From positions 1-38,689 of the forward strand of contig RXJA01000356.1 in NCBI GenBank assembly GCA_003963455.1: a stretch of DNA of 38,689 bases, given 5' to 3'. Shown one piece after another: positions 23,900 to 31,743 of the stretch. The first letter of the stretch is position 1. Each line of letters opens with the position of its first letter. Both the position numbers and the translations under genes were made by a program. This DNA comes from Hyphomicrobiales bacterium. GTDB lineage: Bacteria > Pseudomonadota > Alphaproteobacteria > Rhizobiales > Rhizobiaceae. The notes under the pieces are model-generated. The model did no database searches. It was given only the letters and a program-made list of their open reading frames with translations, and was not told where the DNA came from.

Positions 23900-23967
23900 A
23901 GATGGCTGTCAACGGGCTTATGCTATCGTTCGCGGGCTATGCGCTCCGTTGGAGCCGGGAGGAAAAA

Positions 23968-25188
23968 TTGAAAATCGTCGCGCTCGAAACGCTGCAGCTG
24001 GCGGAATTCCCATTCCTGTTCTGGCTGCGCGTCCACACCGATGCCGGCCTCATCGGCACCGGCGAAACCTTCTGGGCGCCGGGACCGGTCGCCTCGTACA
24101 TCCACGACAATGTCGCGGCTTATCTCATCGGCAAGGACCCTCGCGATATCGAGCTGCACGACCGCACGCTGGGCAGCGTCTATGTCGGCGCGCGCGATTC
24201 CGGCGCGGAGGTGCGCGGCAATTCCGCGGTCAACATCGCGCTGTGGGACGTCTACGGCCAGGCGCTTGGCGAGCCGGTCTGGCGGCTGCTCGGCGGCCGC
24301 ACGCAGAGGACCGTGCCGATCTACAACACCTGCGCCGGCTACAAGCATGTGCGGGCCAGCAAGAAGAACGCGCTGTTCGAGCGCGGCGAGGACTGGTCGC
24401 TCAAATCGGGCGATTCCAACGAAGGCCCGTATGAGGACCTGCTCGCGTGGCGCTACAATGCCGGCGACCTCGCCAGAAGCCTGAAATCCGAAGGTATCGG
24501 CGCCATGAAGATATGGCCGTTCGATATCGCGGCCGAGGCATCGAACGGCGCCCGCATTTCGCTTGCCGATCTCGACAAGGCGCTGGATCCGTTCCAGAAG
24601 ATCCGTGATGCCGTCGGCCGCGACATGGAGATCATGGTCGAGCTGCATGGGCTGTGGAGCCTGCCGCCGGCGTTGCGCATCGCCGAGGCGCTGAAAGCCT
24701 ACGACGTCGCCTGGCTGGAGGAGCCGATCCGCTACAACGAGCTCGACGCCATGGCCGAGCTGGCGCGCCACACGTCGATTCCGATCGCGGCCAGCGAGCG
24801 GCTGGCCACGCGGCAGATGTTCAAGCAACTGATCGACAAGCGCGCCGCCAGCGTGATCATGATCGACCTTGCCTGGTGCGGCGGCCTTTCCGAAGCGCGC
24901 AAGATCGCCAATATGGCCGAGGCCAGCGAACTGCCGGTGACGCTGCACGACTGCACGGGGCCGATCGTCTATGCCGCCAGTTGCGCGCTATCGGCCACCT
25001 TGCCGAACGTCAACTACCAGGAAGCCGTGCGCGCCTATTTCACCGGATGGTACACCGAGATCGTCGCCGACATTCCGCCGGTCACAGATGGCCATGTCGC
25101 GCCACTCGATGGGCCGGGGCTGGGCCTCAGCCTCCGGCCGGAGCTGTTCCAGCGGCCCGACGCCACGGTGCGCATGACCAGGATCTAG
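23968..25188 (+). CDS. Enolase-superfamily (mandelate racemase/MLE) enzyme, TTG start
   Basis: Second sugar-acid dehydratase-type enzyme (406 aa). Ligand positions follow the same 26/26 spacing: Glu225, Glu251 and Glu277. The first, in MVELHGLW, is Glu where most members have Asp. Other key residues are Lys181 (AMKIWPFD), His227, Asp300 and His327 (LHDCTGP, 50 after the last ligand). The His/Asp dyad is intact. The start is TTG at 23968, preceded by GGGAGG five bases upstream; the frame is open back to 23902 but the extra 22 residues do not look like the family. It is divergent from the SDR/transketolase/dehydratase operon, sharing its operator region. Substrate not identifiable; it is clearly a different subgroup from the enzyme at 20033-21211. 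Confidence 0.9.
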   Translation: MKIVALETLQLAEFPFLFWLRVHTDAGLIGTGETFWAPGPVASYIHDNVAAYLIGKDPRDIELHDRTLGSVYVGARDSGAEVRGNSAVNIALWDVYGQALGEPVWRLLGGRTQRTVPIYNTCAGYKHVRASKKNALFERGEDWSLKSGDSNEGPYEDLLAWRYNAGDLARSLKSEGIGAMKIWPFDIAAEASNGARISLADLDKALDPFQKIRDAVGRDMEIMVELHGLWSLPPALRIAEALKAYDVAWLEEPIRYNELDAMAELARHTSIPIAASERLATRQMFKQLIDKRAASVIMIDLAWCGGLSEARKIANMAEASELPVTLHDCTGPIVYAASCALSATLPNVNYQEAVRAYFTGWYTEIVADIPPVTDGHVAPLDGPGLGLSLRPELFQRPDATVRMTRI

Positions 25189-25232
25189 CGCACGGTTTTC
25201 GTCAGGACCTTCGTCAAAACAAGGTGTTGGAG

Positions 25233-25255
25233 CGTTTCACCGGCTCGGTGAAACG
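25233..25255. repeat. Stem-loop, possible terminator or dispersed palindrome
   Basis: CGTTTCACCG-GCT-CGGTGAAACG, a perfect 10-bp stem with a 3-base loop, 44 bp after the stop of the preceding gene. No T-run follows on the plus strand. Palindromes of this style are common between genes in Rhizobiales; it may also protect or end the upstream transcript. Confidence 0.45.
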
Positions 25256-25302
25256 ATGAACGCGCTTGCGCCTCGCAGGCTCCGCTCAGCTGTAGACATT
25301 AT

Positions 25303-25314
25303 GCTATTATAATC
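25303..25314. promoter_or_regulatory. GCTATTATAA-type operator, site 2 (before the E1 fusion gene)
   Basis: GCTATTATAATC, containing TATAAT (25308-25313) as a possible -10 box. It lies 83 bp before the GTG at 25398. It shares GCTATTATAA exactly with site 3 before the gntR gene and, inverted, with sites 1 and 4. Confidence 0.55.
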
Positions 25315-25397
25315 TATTATGAAGCCGAAGCGAGCAGCCACAAGCTCGTCGCCGGCGTGTTTCCGTCCGGCGCAAGACGGATTCATGGGAGGTTTTG

Positions 25398-27794
25398 GTG
25401 GCAATTTCTGCGGCGCGCGCTCGCGAGGTTTTCAAGGGTACGCCAAATCTGCCCGACCGAAAAATCCTGCTCGACCTGTTCGAGCGCATGGTGTTGCTGC
25501 GCCGCTTCGAAAGCATTGCCCAGATCGCTTGTCGCAAGGGCGAGACGCCCGGCTTCCTGCATCTCTATATCGGCGAGGAAGCGACCGGCGTCGGGGTCTG
25601 CGCGCATTTGCGGCCGACCGACTGGGTCACGTCGACCCATCGCGGCCACGGCCATGCCTTGGCTAAGGGCGCCAACCCGCGGCGTGTCATGGCCGAACTG
25701 TTCGGCAAGGCCGACGGCATTTGCGGCGGCCGCGGCGGCACTATGCATCTCTACGACCGCTCGGTCGGCCTGTTCGGCACCAACGGCATCGTCGCCGCCG
25801 GCATCGGCCATGCCGTCGGTATCGGCATGAGCGCGCGCCAGCAGGGACGCGACGATATAGGTGTGGCCTTCTTCGGTGACGGCGCCGCCAACCATGGCGG
25901 CTTCCACGAGGCGCTCAACTTCGCCGCCGTGCAGCGCGCGCCGGCGGTCTTCATCTGCGAGAACAATCTCTACGCCACCGCGACACCGCTGAAATCGATC
26001 ACGCTCAATCCCGAGATCGCCACCAAGGCCGCGTCCTACGGCATGCCTGGCGTCGCCGTCGACGGCAACGACGTCTTCGCCGTCTGGCTGGCCATGAAGG
26101 AAGCCACCGAACGCGCCCGCGCCGGCAAGGGCCCGACGCTGATCGAGGCCAAGACCTATCGCACCGTCGGTCACCATGAGGGCGACCCTGTCATCGGCAC
26201 CTACCGGACGCAGGAAGAGCTCGACGCCTGGATCAAGCGCGATCCGATCGACATGTTCCGCAAGCGGCTGATCGAGGAGTACGGCGTCGCCGACGCCGAG
26301 GCGCTCGCCGCAATAGAGGCGCGGATCGAGAAAGTGGTCGACGAAGCGCTCGCCTTCGCTCGCACTTCGCCGGAACCCGATCCGGCGACGGTGCGCCTGC
26401 ATGTCTTTGCCGATCCGATCAATCCGCCGGCCGCCCTGCAGCCGCGCGCCGTCGGCGAGACGCGAACGCAAGGCTGGCTCGAGGCGGTCCGCGACGGCAT
26501 CGCCGAAGAGATGCGCGCCAATCCGTCTATCCTCTATTTCGGCGAGGGCACCGGTGAGCGCGGCGGCAGCTTCGCCCACACGAAGAACCTGTGGCAGGAG
26601 TTCGGCTCCGATCGCATGGTCGACACGCCGATCTCCGAACAGGGGTTCACCGCCGCCGCTGTCGGCGCTTCCGCCACCGGCGCGCGCACCGTCTCCGACC
26701 TGATGTTCGCCGACTTCGCCTTCGAGACCGCCGGGCAGATCTTCCTGCAGGCGGCCAAGCTGCGCTACATGACCAGCGGCGTCATGAGCGCGCCGATGGT
26801 GGTGCGCGTCGGCGCAGGCGCGCTGCGCAGTTCCGGCCCGCATCACAGCGGCATCTATCACCCGGTCTTCGCCCATATGCCGGGCTTGATCGTCTGCGTG
26901 CCTTCGAACCCGGCCGATGCCAAGGGCTTGATGAAGACGGCGCTCAGGGCCGGCGATCCGGTGATCATGCTGGAACCGAAGGCGCTGTTTGCCTCCAAGG
27001 GCGAGGTGCCGGTGGGCGAGCACTATGTGCCGTTCGGCGTGGCTCGGATCGCGCGGGTGGGCCGCGACATCACCATCGTCGCGGCCGGACAGATGGTGCA
27101 ACGCGCCTTGGAAGCCGCGGAGGCATTGGCGGCGGAGGGCATCGAGGCCGAAGTGGTCGACCCACGCACCATCATGCCGCTCGACATCGATACGATCGTG
27201 GCCAGCGTCAGGAAGACGCATCGCCTGCTCATCGTCGACGAGGCATGGGCCATGTGCGGCCTTGGCGGCGAGATCGCCCAGGCGATCAACGAACTCGCCT
27301 TCGACGAGCTCGACGCCCCGCCCGGGAGGCTGCATACCGCACCGACCTCGCATCCGTTCGCGCCGGTGCTGGAGCGCGCCATGCTGGTCGACACGGCACG
27401 CATCGCCGAGGGCATTCGCGACGTCATCGCCGGCAAGCCGCCGGTGCCGGATCACTGGCACACGGTCGGCCTGAAAAGCGCCGCGCCGGCAAAGCCAGTG
27501 CCTGTTCCAGCCAAGCCGCAGCCCGCCGCACCAGCCGCCGCTCCCGCCATCACCGGCGACGACGAGCCGGTGACGATGCCGTTCGGCGATCTCACCGTCA
27601 GCGAAGGCACGGTCGTCAAATGGCTGAAGGCGGTGGGCGATGCGGTGAAGGAAGGCGAGCTGATCGCCGAGATCGAGACCGACAAGGCCGTGGTCGAGAT
27701 CGAGGCGCCGGTCAGCGGGACGCTCAGCACCATCGATCAGCCAGTCGGCGCCGTGGTGCCGATGGGCGGGCGCATCGGCGGCATCAAGAAGTAA
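25398..27794 (+). CDS. Fused 2-oxo-acid dehydrogenase E1 alpha-beta with C-terminal lipoyl domain (GTG start)
   Basis: Three functions in one 798-aa chain. Residues about 15-330 are E1-alpha, with the ThDP motif from Gly160 (GDGAANHGGFHEALNF) to Asn190 (FICENN). About 355-675 are E1-beta (ILYFGEGTGERGG, PISEQGFTAAAVGAS, ADFAFETAGQIF, GAGALRSSGPHHSG). An Ala/Pro/Lys-rich linker (about 690-722) leads to a lipoyl domain (725-798) with the lipoylated Lys763 in ETDKAVVEIEAP. In most bacteria the lipoyl domain belongs to E2. It would decarboxylate a 2-oxo acid and pass the acyl group to its own lipoyl arm. GTG at 25398 is chosen because GGGAGG lies five bases upstream; TTG at 25395 is an alternative. 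No E3 gene is in the window. Confidence 0.93.
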   Translation: MAISAARAREVFKGTPNLPDRKILLDLFERMVLLRRFESIAQIACRKGETPGFLHLYIGEEATGVGVCAHLRPTDWVTSTHRGHGHALAKGANPRRVMAELFGKADGICGGRGGTMHLYDRSVGLFGTNGIVAAGIGHAVGIGMSARQQGRDDIGVAFFGDGAANHGGFHEALNFAAVQRAPAVFICENNLYATATPLKSITLNPEIATKAASYGMPGVAVDGNDVFAVWLAMKEATERARAGKGPTLIEAKTYRTVGHHEGDPVIGTYRTQEELDAWIKRDPIDMFRKRLIEEYGVADAEALAAIEARIEKVVDEALAFARTSPEPDPATVRLHVFADPINPPAALQPRAVGETRTQGWLEAVRDGIAEEMRANPSILYFGEGTGERGGSFAHTKNLWQEFGSDRMVDTPISEQGFTAAAVGASATGARTVSDLMFADFAFETAGQIFLQAAKLRYMTSGVMSAPMVVRVGAGALRSSGPHHSGIYHPVFAHMPGLIVCVPSNPADAKGLMKTALRAGDPVIMLEPKALFASKGEVPVGEHYVPFGVARIARVGRDITIVAAGQMVQRALEAAEALAAEGIEAEVVDPRTIMPLDIDTIVASVRKTHRLLIVDEAWAMCGLGGEIAQAINELAFDELDAPPGRLHTAPTSHPFAPVLERAMLVDTARIAEGIRDVIAGKPPVPDHWHTVGLKSAAPAKPVPVPAKPQPAAPAAAPAITGDDEPVTMPFGDLTVSEGTVVKWLKAVGDAVKEGELIAEIETDKAVVEIEAPVSGTLSTIDQPVGAVVPMGGRIGGIKK

Positions 27795-27825
27795 TCGCTG
27801 CATTCATGAAATCCGAAGGGCAAGC

Positions 27826-28836
27826 ATGAAGATCCTGTGCGCCAATTGGCAAGCCGCCGACGAGGCGGAGCTCGAACGCGAGCACTATCCCGATATCGAG
27901 TTCATCCTCGCTCGCTCGACCAACGACAAGGCCGCCGCGCTCGATCCCGCGGTTTGCCAGGCGGTCGACGCGGTCATCAATTATTCGCCGACCCACAATG
28001 TCGCGGCCGCGCCGGCCGCCTTTCCCAAAGCCAGGATCGCGGTGCGCTCCGGCGTTGGCTTCGACAACATCGATACGGCCGGCTGGGGCGCGCGCAAGAT
28101 TCCCGCCTGCAACGTGCCTGACTACGGCACCACCGAGGTTGCCGACCACGCCATCGGACTGATGTTGGCGCTGACGCGCGGCACGTCCGCCTATGCGGCC
28201 GAGCTTGCGGCCAATGGCGCCAAGGGCTGGCATTTCTCAAAAGCGCCGCTGGTGCGCCGTCACAAGGGGTCGACCTTCGGCATCGTCGGCTTGGGCCGTA
28301 TCGGGCTTGCCGCGGCCCGCCGCGCCGCCGCCTTCGACATGAAGGTGGTGTTTTACGATCCGCATCTTCTGTCCGGCGTCGACCTGTCGACCGGCTATGA
28401 GCGGGTGCATTCGCTGGCCGAGCTGATGGGGCGGGCGGATGTGGTGAGCGTGCACACGCCTTTGAGCGAGGAAACGCGCAAGCTGCTCAGTGCGGATGCC
28501 TTCGCGGCCGCCAAGCCCGGCCTTGTCCTCGTCAACACGGCCCGCGGTCCGATTGTCGATCTCGACGCGTTGGAAGCGGCTCTACGCAAGGGCACGGTCA
28601 CCGGCGCCGGGCTCGACGTTCTGCCGAACGAACCCGGCGATCTCGAGCATCCCCTTCTGGCGGCGTGGCGGCGCCGCGAAGCATGGATCGCCAACAGGCT
28701 GATCGTGACTCCGCATGCGGCCTTCTACAGTCCGGCGGCGATGCGCGATCTCAGGCTGAAATCGATCGAAGTCGTGTATGCCTATCTCGCCGATGGGCGG
28801 CTGACCAACTGCGTCAATTCCGAGTATCTGAAATGA
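27826..28836 (+). CDS. D-isomer-specific 2-hydroxyacid dehydrogenase
   Basis: NAD-dependent 2-hydroxyacid dehydrogenase/2-oxoacid reductase (336 aa). NAD motif GLGRIG is at 155-160 with Asp178 (FYDPH) after the second strand. The catalytic set is Arg240 (NTARGPIVD), Glu269 (LPNEPGD) and His297 (TPHAAF). RSGVGFDNID and NVPDYGTTEVADHAIGL are typical of the C-terminal-binding-protein/phosphoglycerate dehydrogenase side of the family. It lies 31 bp after the E1 fusion and overlaps the E2-like gene by 4 bp (ATGA). It could feed or drain the 2-oxo acid used by E1. The substrate is not readable. Confidence 0.92.
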   Translation: MKILCANWQAADEAELEREHYPDIEFILARSTNDKAAALDPAVCQAVDAVINYSPTHNVAAAPAAFPKARIAVRSGVGFDNIDTAGWGARKIPACNVPDYGTTEVADHAIGLMLALTRGTSAYAAELAANGAKGWHFSKAPLVRRHKGSTFGIVGLGRIGLAAARRAAAFDMKVVFYDPHLLSGVDLSTGYERVHSLAELMGRADVVSVHTPLSEETRKLLSADAFAAAKPGLVLVNTARGPIVDLDALEAALRKGTVTGAGLDVLPNEPGDLEHPLLAAWRRREAWIANRLIVTPHAAFYSPAAMRDLRLKSIEVVYAYLADGRLTNCVNSEYLK

Positions 28837-29546
28837 ACGTTGCGGTGGCATCGCGGCTGGCTGTCTCGCCCTATGCGCGCCGGCTTGCCCGCGAGCGCAG
28901 CCTTTCCCTCGAGGCTCTCAGCGGCAGCGGTCCGGGCGGCCGCATCCTGGCCGCCGACGTGCTCGACTTCGTTCCGGTCGATGCGCCGGCTAAGCTTCCG
29001 GATGCAGCCACGGCACCAGCGGCTGCCGCTTCCGGCATCGCCGTCTTCGCGGCATCGATCGCGTTGGACGCGTTGCATGAATTGCTGGCCGACTTGGAGC
29101 GTTTGGGGAAGGCGTTCGACATCGACGATATCCTGCTGCGCGCGGCGGGCAGCGCGTTCATCGAGATTTCTGACGCGGCGAAGGCCGGCGAGGCGCCGGT
29201 GGCGCTCGAACTGGACAACCGGCAAGTCATCTTCGCGGCCACCTCGGGTATGCCGCTGACATCATTGCGCGGGATGCGGCTTGCGGCCCAGGCGGACACC
29301 CGCGACGATGCGCAGATGTCCGCCACTCTCTCCGTGCGGCTGCTGCCGCCGACCGATATCCGGCCGATGATGATGCCGCTGTTGCCGGGCCGGGCCATGC
29401 GTCTGACAGTCTCGGTCGGCTCCGCCGGCGACCACGCCGAATGCCTGCTGACGGCGGACACCGCAAAATTCGACGAGGCGGCCTCGATGGCGTGGCTCGC
29501 CGCACTGAAATCGGCGGTCGAGCACCCGCTTCGGCTCTTCGTCTAA
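28833..29546 (+). CDS. E2-like protein: peripheral-subunit-binding domain plus catalytically degenerate acyltransferase core
   Basis: Protein of 237 aa. Residues about 8-46 are a peripheral subunit-binding domain (ASRLAVSPYARRLARERSLSLEALSGSGPGGRILAADV order), which normally docks E1 or E3. After an Ala/Pro linker, residues about 68-237 match a shortened E2 catalytic core (IALDALHELLADL, FDIDDILLRAAGSAF, ATLSVRLLPPTDIRPMMMPLLPGRAMRLTVSVG). The active-site block DHRxxDG reads DTAKFDE (209-215): the catalytic His is Thr210, while the Asp is kept at 214. There is no lipoyl domain; that is on the E1 fusion. It should not act as a normal acyltransferase and may be a scaffold, as in mammalian E3-binding protein, which also lost this His. 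ATG 28833 overlaps the previous stop. Confidence 0.85.
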   Translation: MNVAVASRLAVSPYARRLARERSLSLEALSGSGPGGRILAADVLDFVPVDAPAKLPDAATAPAAAASGIAVFAASIALDALHELLADLERLGKAFDIDDILLRAAGSAFIEISDAAKAGEAPVALELDNRQVIFAATSGMPLTSLRGMRLAAQADTRDDAQMSATLSVRLLPPTDIRPMMMPLLPGRAMRLTVSVGSAGDHAECLLTADTAKFDEAASMAWLAALKSAVEHPLRLFV

Positions 29547-29554
29547 GCCTTGCC

Positions 29555-29572
29555 GCAAAACCGCAGTTTTGC
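29555..29572. terminator. Hairpin after the E2-like gene, possible terminator
   Basis: GCAAAAC-CGCA-GTTTTGC, a perfect 7-bp stem with a tetraloop, 8 bp after the stop codon and before the gntR promoter region. The stem is A/T-rich and no T-run follows, so termination would be weak. Confidence 0.35.
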
Positions 29573-29598
29573 ACGCCATGCAATAGCCTCGGGCGGCG

Positions 29599-29618
29599 GA
29601 AGCTATTATAAAAGCTTC
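29599..29618. promoter_or_regulatory. Extended GCTATTATAA operator, site 3 (before gntR)
   Basis: GAAGCTATTATAAAAGCTTC is a 20-bp near-perfect palindrome: only the 7th and 14th positions break symmetry. It lies 21 bp before the regulator's ATG at 29640. It is the most symmetric of the four sites, as expected for an autoregulatory operator. Confidence 0.65.
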
Positions 29619-29639
29619 GATACAGACGCGACGAGGCTC

Positions 29640-30410
29640 ATGGACAACACCGTTCCCACCATCGACAGTCTTCCCAGGCGCACGCTCGGACGCGCCAACG
29701 GGCCGCTCTATCGCCAGCTCGCCGACATATTGCGGGTGCCGATCGGTGACGGCACCTTTCCCGTCGGCGGGGAATTGCCAAAGGAAGCGGCGATCGCCGA
29801 GCATTTCGGGGTCAGCCTGATCACCGTGCGCCAGGCGCTGCGCGATCTCGAGGCCGACGGCCTGATTAAGAAGCGCTCGGCGAAACCGGCGGTGGTCGCA
29901 GCACGCAATCCGTCGGTCAATCTGAGCTGGAAGTTCAAGAACTTCGCCGACATGGCGGCCTTCACCAAGGATGCGCAACTGACGGTGAAATCCTACCGCA
30001 AGGAAGTCTCTCCCGTGCTCCAGCGCCATTTCGGCATGGGCAAGGAGGAGGCGGGCTATTGCCTGCGCAGCGTGCTGTCGATCGGCGAACAGAGGAAGGC
30101 GCAGATCACCACCTATTTCCCGCCCGACGTCGGCGCCAGGCTGAAGCGCGAGGACTTCTCCGACGTGCTGATCTTCCGCTCGGTGCAGAAGCATCTCGGC
30201 CTGCGTCTCGATGTGGCGCATGTCACGGTGCGCGCCGAAGTCGCCGACGAGGCGGTTGCCGCCGATCTCGGCATCGCGCTGGGCAGCGCGGTGCTGACGG
30301 TGGAGATGCTCTATCAGTCGGCCGACCAGCGCAGCATAGAGTTCTCCGTTGCCCGCCATCCCGCCGATATTTTCAGCATCACCTACGACGCGCCGAACGA
30401 CCTCTCCTGA
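29640..30410 (+). CDS. GntR-family regulator with UTRA domain (HutC-like)
   Basis: Transcription factor of 256 aa. The N-terminal winged HTH (residues about 22-90) has PLYRQLADILRVPIGDGTFPVGGELPKEAAIAEHFGVSLITVRQALRDLEADGLI. The UTRA effector domain follows from about 110 (AQITTYFPPDVGARLKREDF, LTVEMLYQSADQRSIEFSVARHPADIFSI). ATG at 29640 was chosen since the upstream part of the frame contains the palindromic site and lacks protein character. It sits between the E1/E2-like genes and the ABC importer, both of which have the same operator-like sequence upstream, so it is the likely cluster regulator. UTRA domains usually bind small sugars or acids. Confidence 0.93.
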   Translation: MDNTVPTIDSLPRRTLGRANGPLYRQLADILRVPIGDGTFPVGGELPKEAAIAEHFGVSLITVRQALRDLEADGLIKKRSAKPAVVAARNPSVNLSWKFKNFADMAAFTKDAQLTVKSYRKEVSPVLQRHFGMGKEEAGYCLRSVLSIGEQRKAQITTYFPPDVGARLKREDFSDVLIFRSVQKHLGLRLDVAHVTVRAEVADEAVAADLGIALGSAVLTVEMLYQSADQRSIEFSVARHPADIFSITYDAPNDLS

Positions 30411-30434
30411 GACCGATCGAAAGTGCGATTTCCG

Positions 30435-30473
30435 CTGACGGGCGCATAGACAGACCTATAAAATTATAATAGC
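30435..30473 (+). promoter_or_regulatory. Promoter of the ABC importer operon with operator site 4
   Basis: CTGACG (30435-30440), a 16-bp spacer and TATAAA (30457-30462) form a plausible promoter. TTATAATAGC (30464-30473), the inverted GCTATTATAA motif, then falls at the predicted start of transcription. It lies 138-147 bp before the first binding-protein gene. A bound repressor would block transcription. Confidence 0.5.
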
Positions 30474-30610
30474 ATGATAGCTAGGCTGAGAAGCCGGCGG
30501 CGGGCAAGGAGCGCGCGAATTCCGCCTGCGCCCGCGGCCCGTCGAGAGGCCCGGTGTCCGATCAAGATGGCGCAGTCCATCGCCGGCCCGGGGAACATAG
30601 GGAGGAGACA

Positions 30611-31675
30611 ATGCAATCGAGGAGCCTGTGCGCCGGCTTGATGGCGCTTGTCGGATTCGCAGTCTGCGCCGGAGCGACTTCCGGCCATGCCGAAGCCAAG
30701 AAAACCTACTCCATCTACCTTTCCAACAATTTCGTCGGCAATGACTGGCGCCAGCAAATGGAACGCGTCGCCAATGTCGCCGTCAACAAGGGACCGTTGA
30801 AAGGCCGCGTCGACCTGAAGATCGAAAACGCCGAAGGCACCGTACAGGCGCAGATCAATTCCCTGAACAACATCATCCGTCAGAAGCCCGACGCCATCCT
30901 GATCGACGCATCGTCGGCCGAGGCCCTCAATCCCACCATCAAGAAGGCCTGCGACGCCGGCATCATCGTCGTCAGCTTCGACCAGACCGTGTCGGCCGAA
31001 TGTGCCTACAAGCTGCATTCCGACTTCGACATCATGGCCAACAACCAGGCCGAATGGATGGCCTCCATGCTCGGCGGCAAGGGCAAGGTGCTGATGGATC
31101 GCGGCCTTGCCGGCGCGCCGATATCCGAGCAGTTCGAGAAGAATTTCGGCGCCGTGCTCAAGAAGTACCCGGGCATCGAGATCGTCGGCTACTTCAACGG
31201 CAACTACGCCGCCGGCCCCGAGCAGGAGGGCGTGGCGAGCCTGCTCGCTGCGCATCCGGAAGTCGACGGCATCTTCTCGCAAGGCTACGGCACCGGCGCC
31301 ATCAAGGCGCTGCAGAATGCCGACCGGCCGATGGTGCCGATCGTCGCCGCCGCCTTCAACGGCACCGGCGTTACGTGCGCGCAGACCAAGGGCGCGAAAT
31401 GCTGGCTCGGCGCCAATCCGCCGTCGCTCTCGGCGGAAGCGATCAAGCTCGCCGTCGACATTCTCGATACCGGCAAGAAGCCGGCCGACACGACCGTGCT
31501 GTTCAATTCGCCAGGCCTCACCACGGATATGGTCGCCGCCAAATACGCGCCGAATTCCTCGGCCGTGAAGATCGAGCTCGGCAAGACCGTGTTCCCCGAC
31601 CTGGCGCCGGGCCTTTCGCTGCCGGTATCGCCGAGCTGGGTGGAGATCACACCCAAGGAGGCCTCTGGAAGCTGA
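30611..31675 (+). CDS. Sugar ABC transporter substrate-binding protein, ribose type (copy 1)
   Basis: Periplasmic binding protein (354 aa) of the LacI/ribose-binding fold. The signal peptide is residues 1-28 (ending SGHAEA). The ligand domain contains YSIYLSNNFVGNDWRQQMERVA, INSLNNIIRQKPDAILIDASS, IIVVSFDQTVSAECAYK and FSQGYGTGAIKALQ. GGAGGAG lies four bases upstream of the ATG. It is followed by a paralogue at 31744-32811 that is nearly identical between residues about 33 and 100 but differs in the pocket-side segments. Its stop is 68 bp before the paralogue. It belongs to the importer operon that continues to 37323. Confidence 0.93.
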   Translation: MQSRSLCAGLMALVGFAVCAGATSGHAEAKKTYSIYLSNNFVGNDWRQQMERVANVAVNKGPLKGRVDLKIENAEGTVQAQINSLNNIIRQKPDAILIDASSAEALNPTIKKACDAGIIVVSFDQTVSAECAYKLHSDFDIMANNQAEWMASMLGGKGKVLMDRGLAGAPISEQFEKNFGAVLKKYPGIEIVGYFNGNYAAGPEQEGVASLLAAHPEVDGIFSQGYGTGAIKALQNADRPMVPIVAAAFNGTGVTCAQTKGAKCWLGANPPSLSAEAIKLAVDILDTGKKPADTTVLFNSPGLTTDMVAAKYAPNSSAVKIELGKTVFPDLAPGLSLPVSPSWVEITPKEASGS

Positions 31676-31743
31676 TTTTGACGAGGAGAGGGTGCCGTCG
31701 TGAGGCGCTGCGATTTCGAAACGAAAACGGGAGGAGAAAAACC

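Noticed and set aside
25383..27803. Long minus-strand open frame (about 800 codons) opposite the E1 fusion gene
   Set aside because: Antisense shadow caused by high GC at third positions; the plus strand has complete catalytic motifs.
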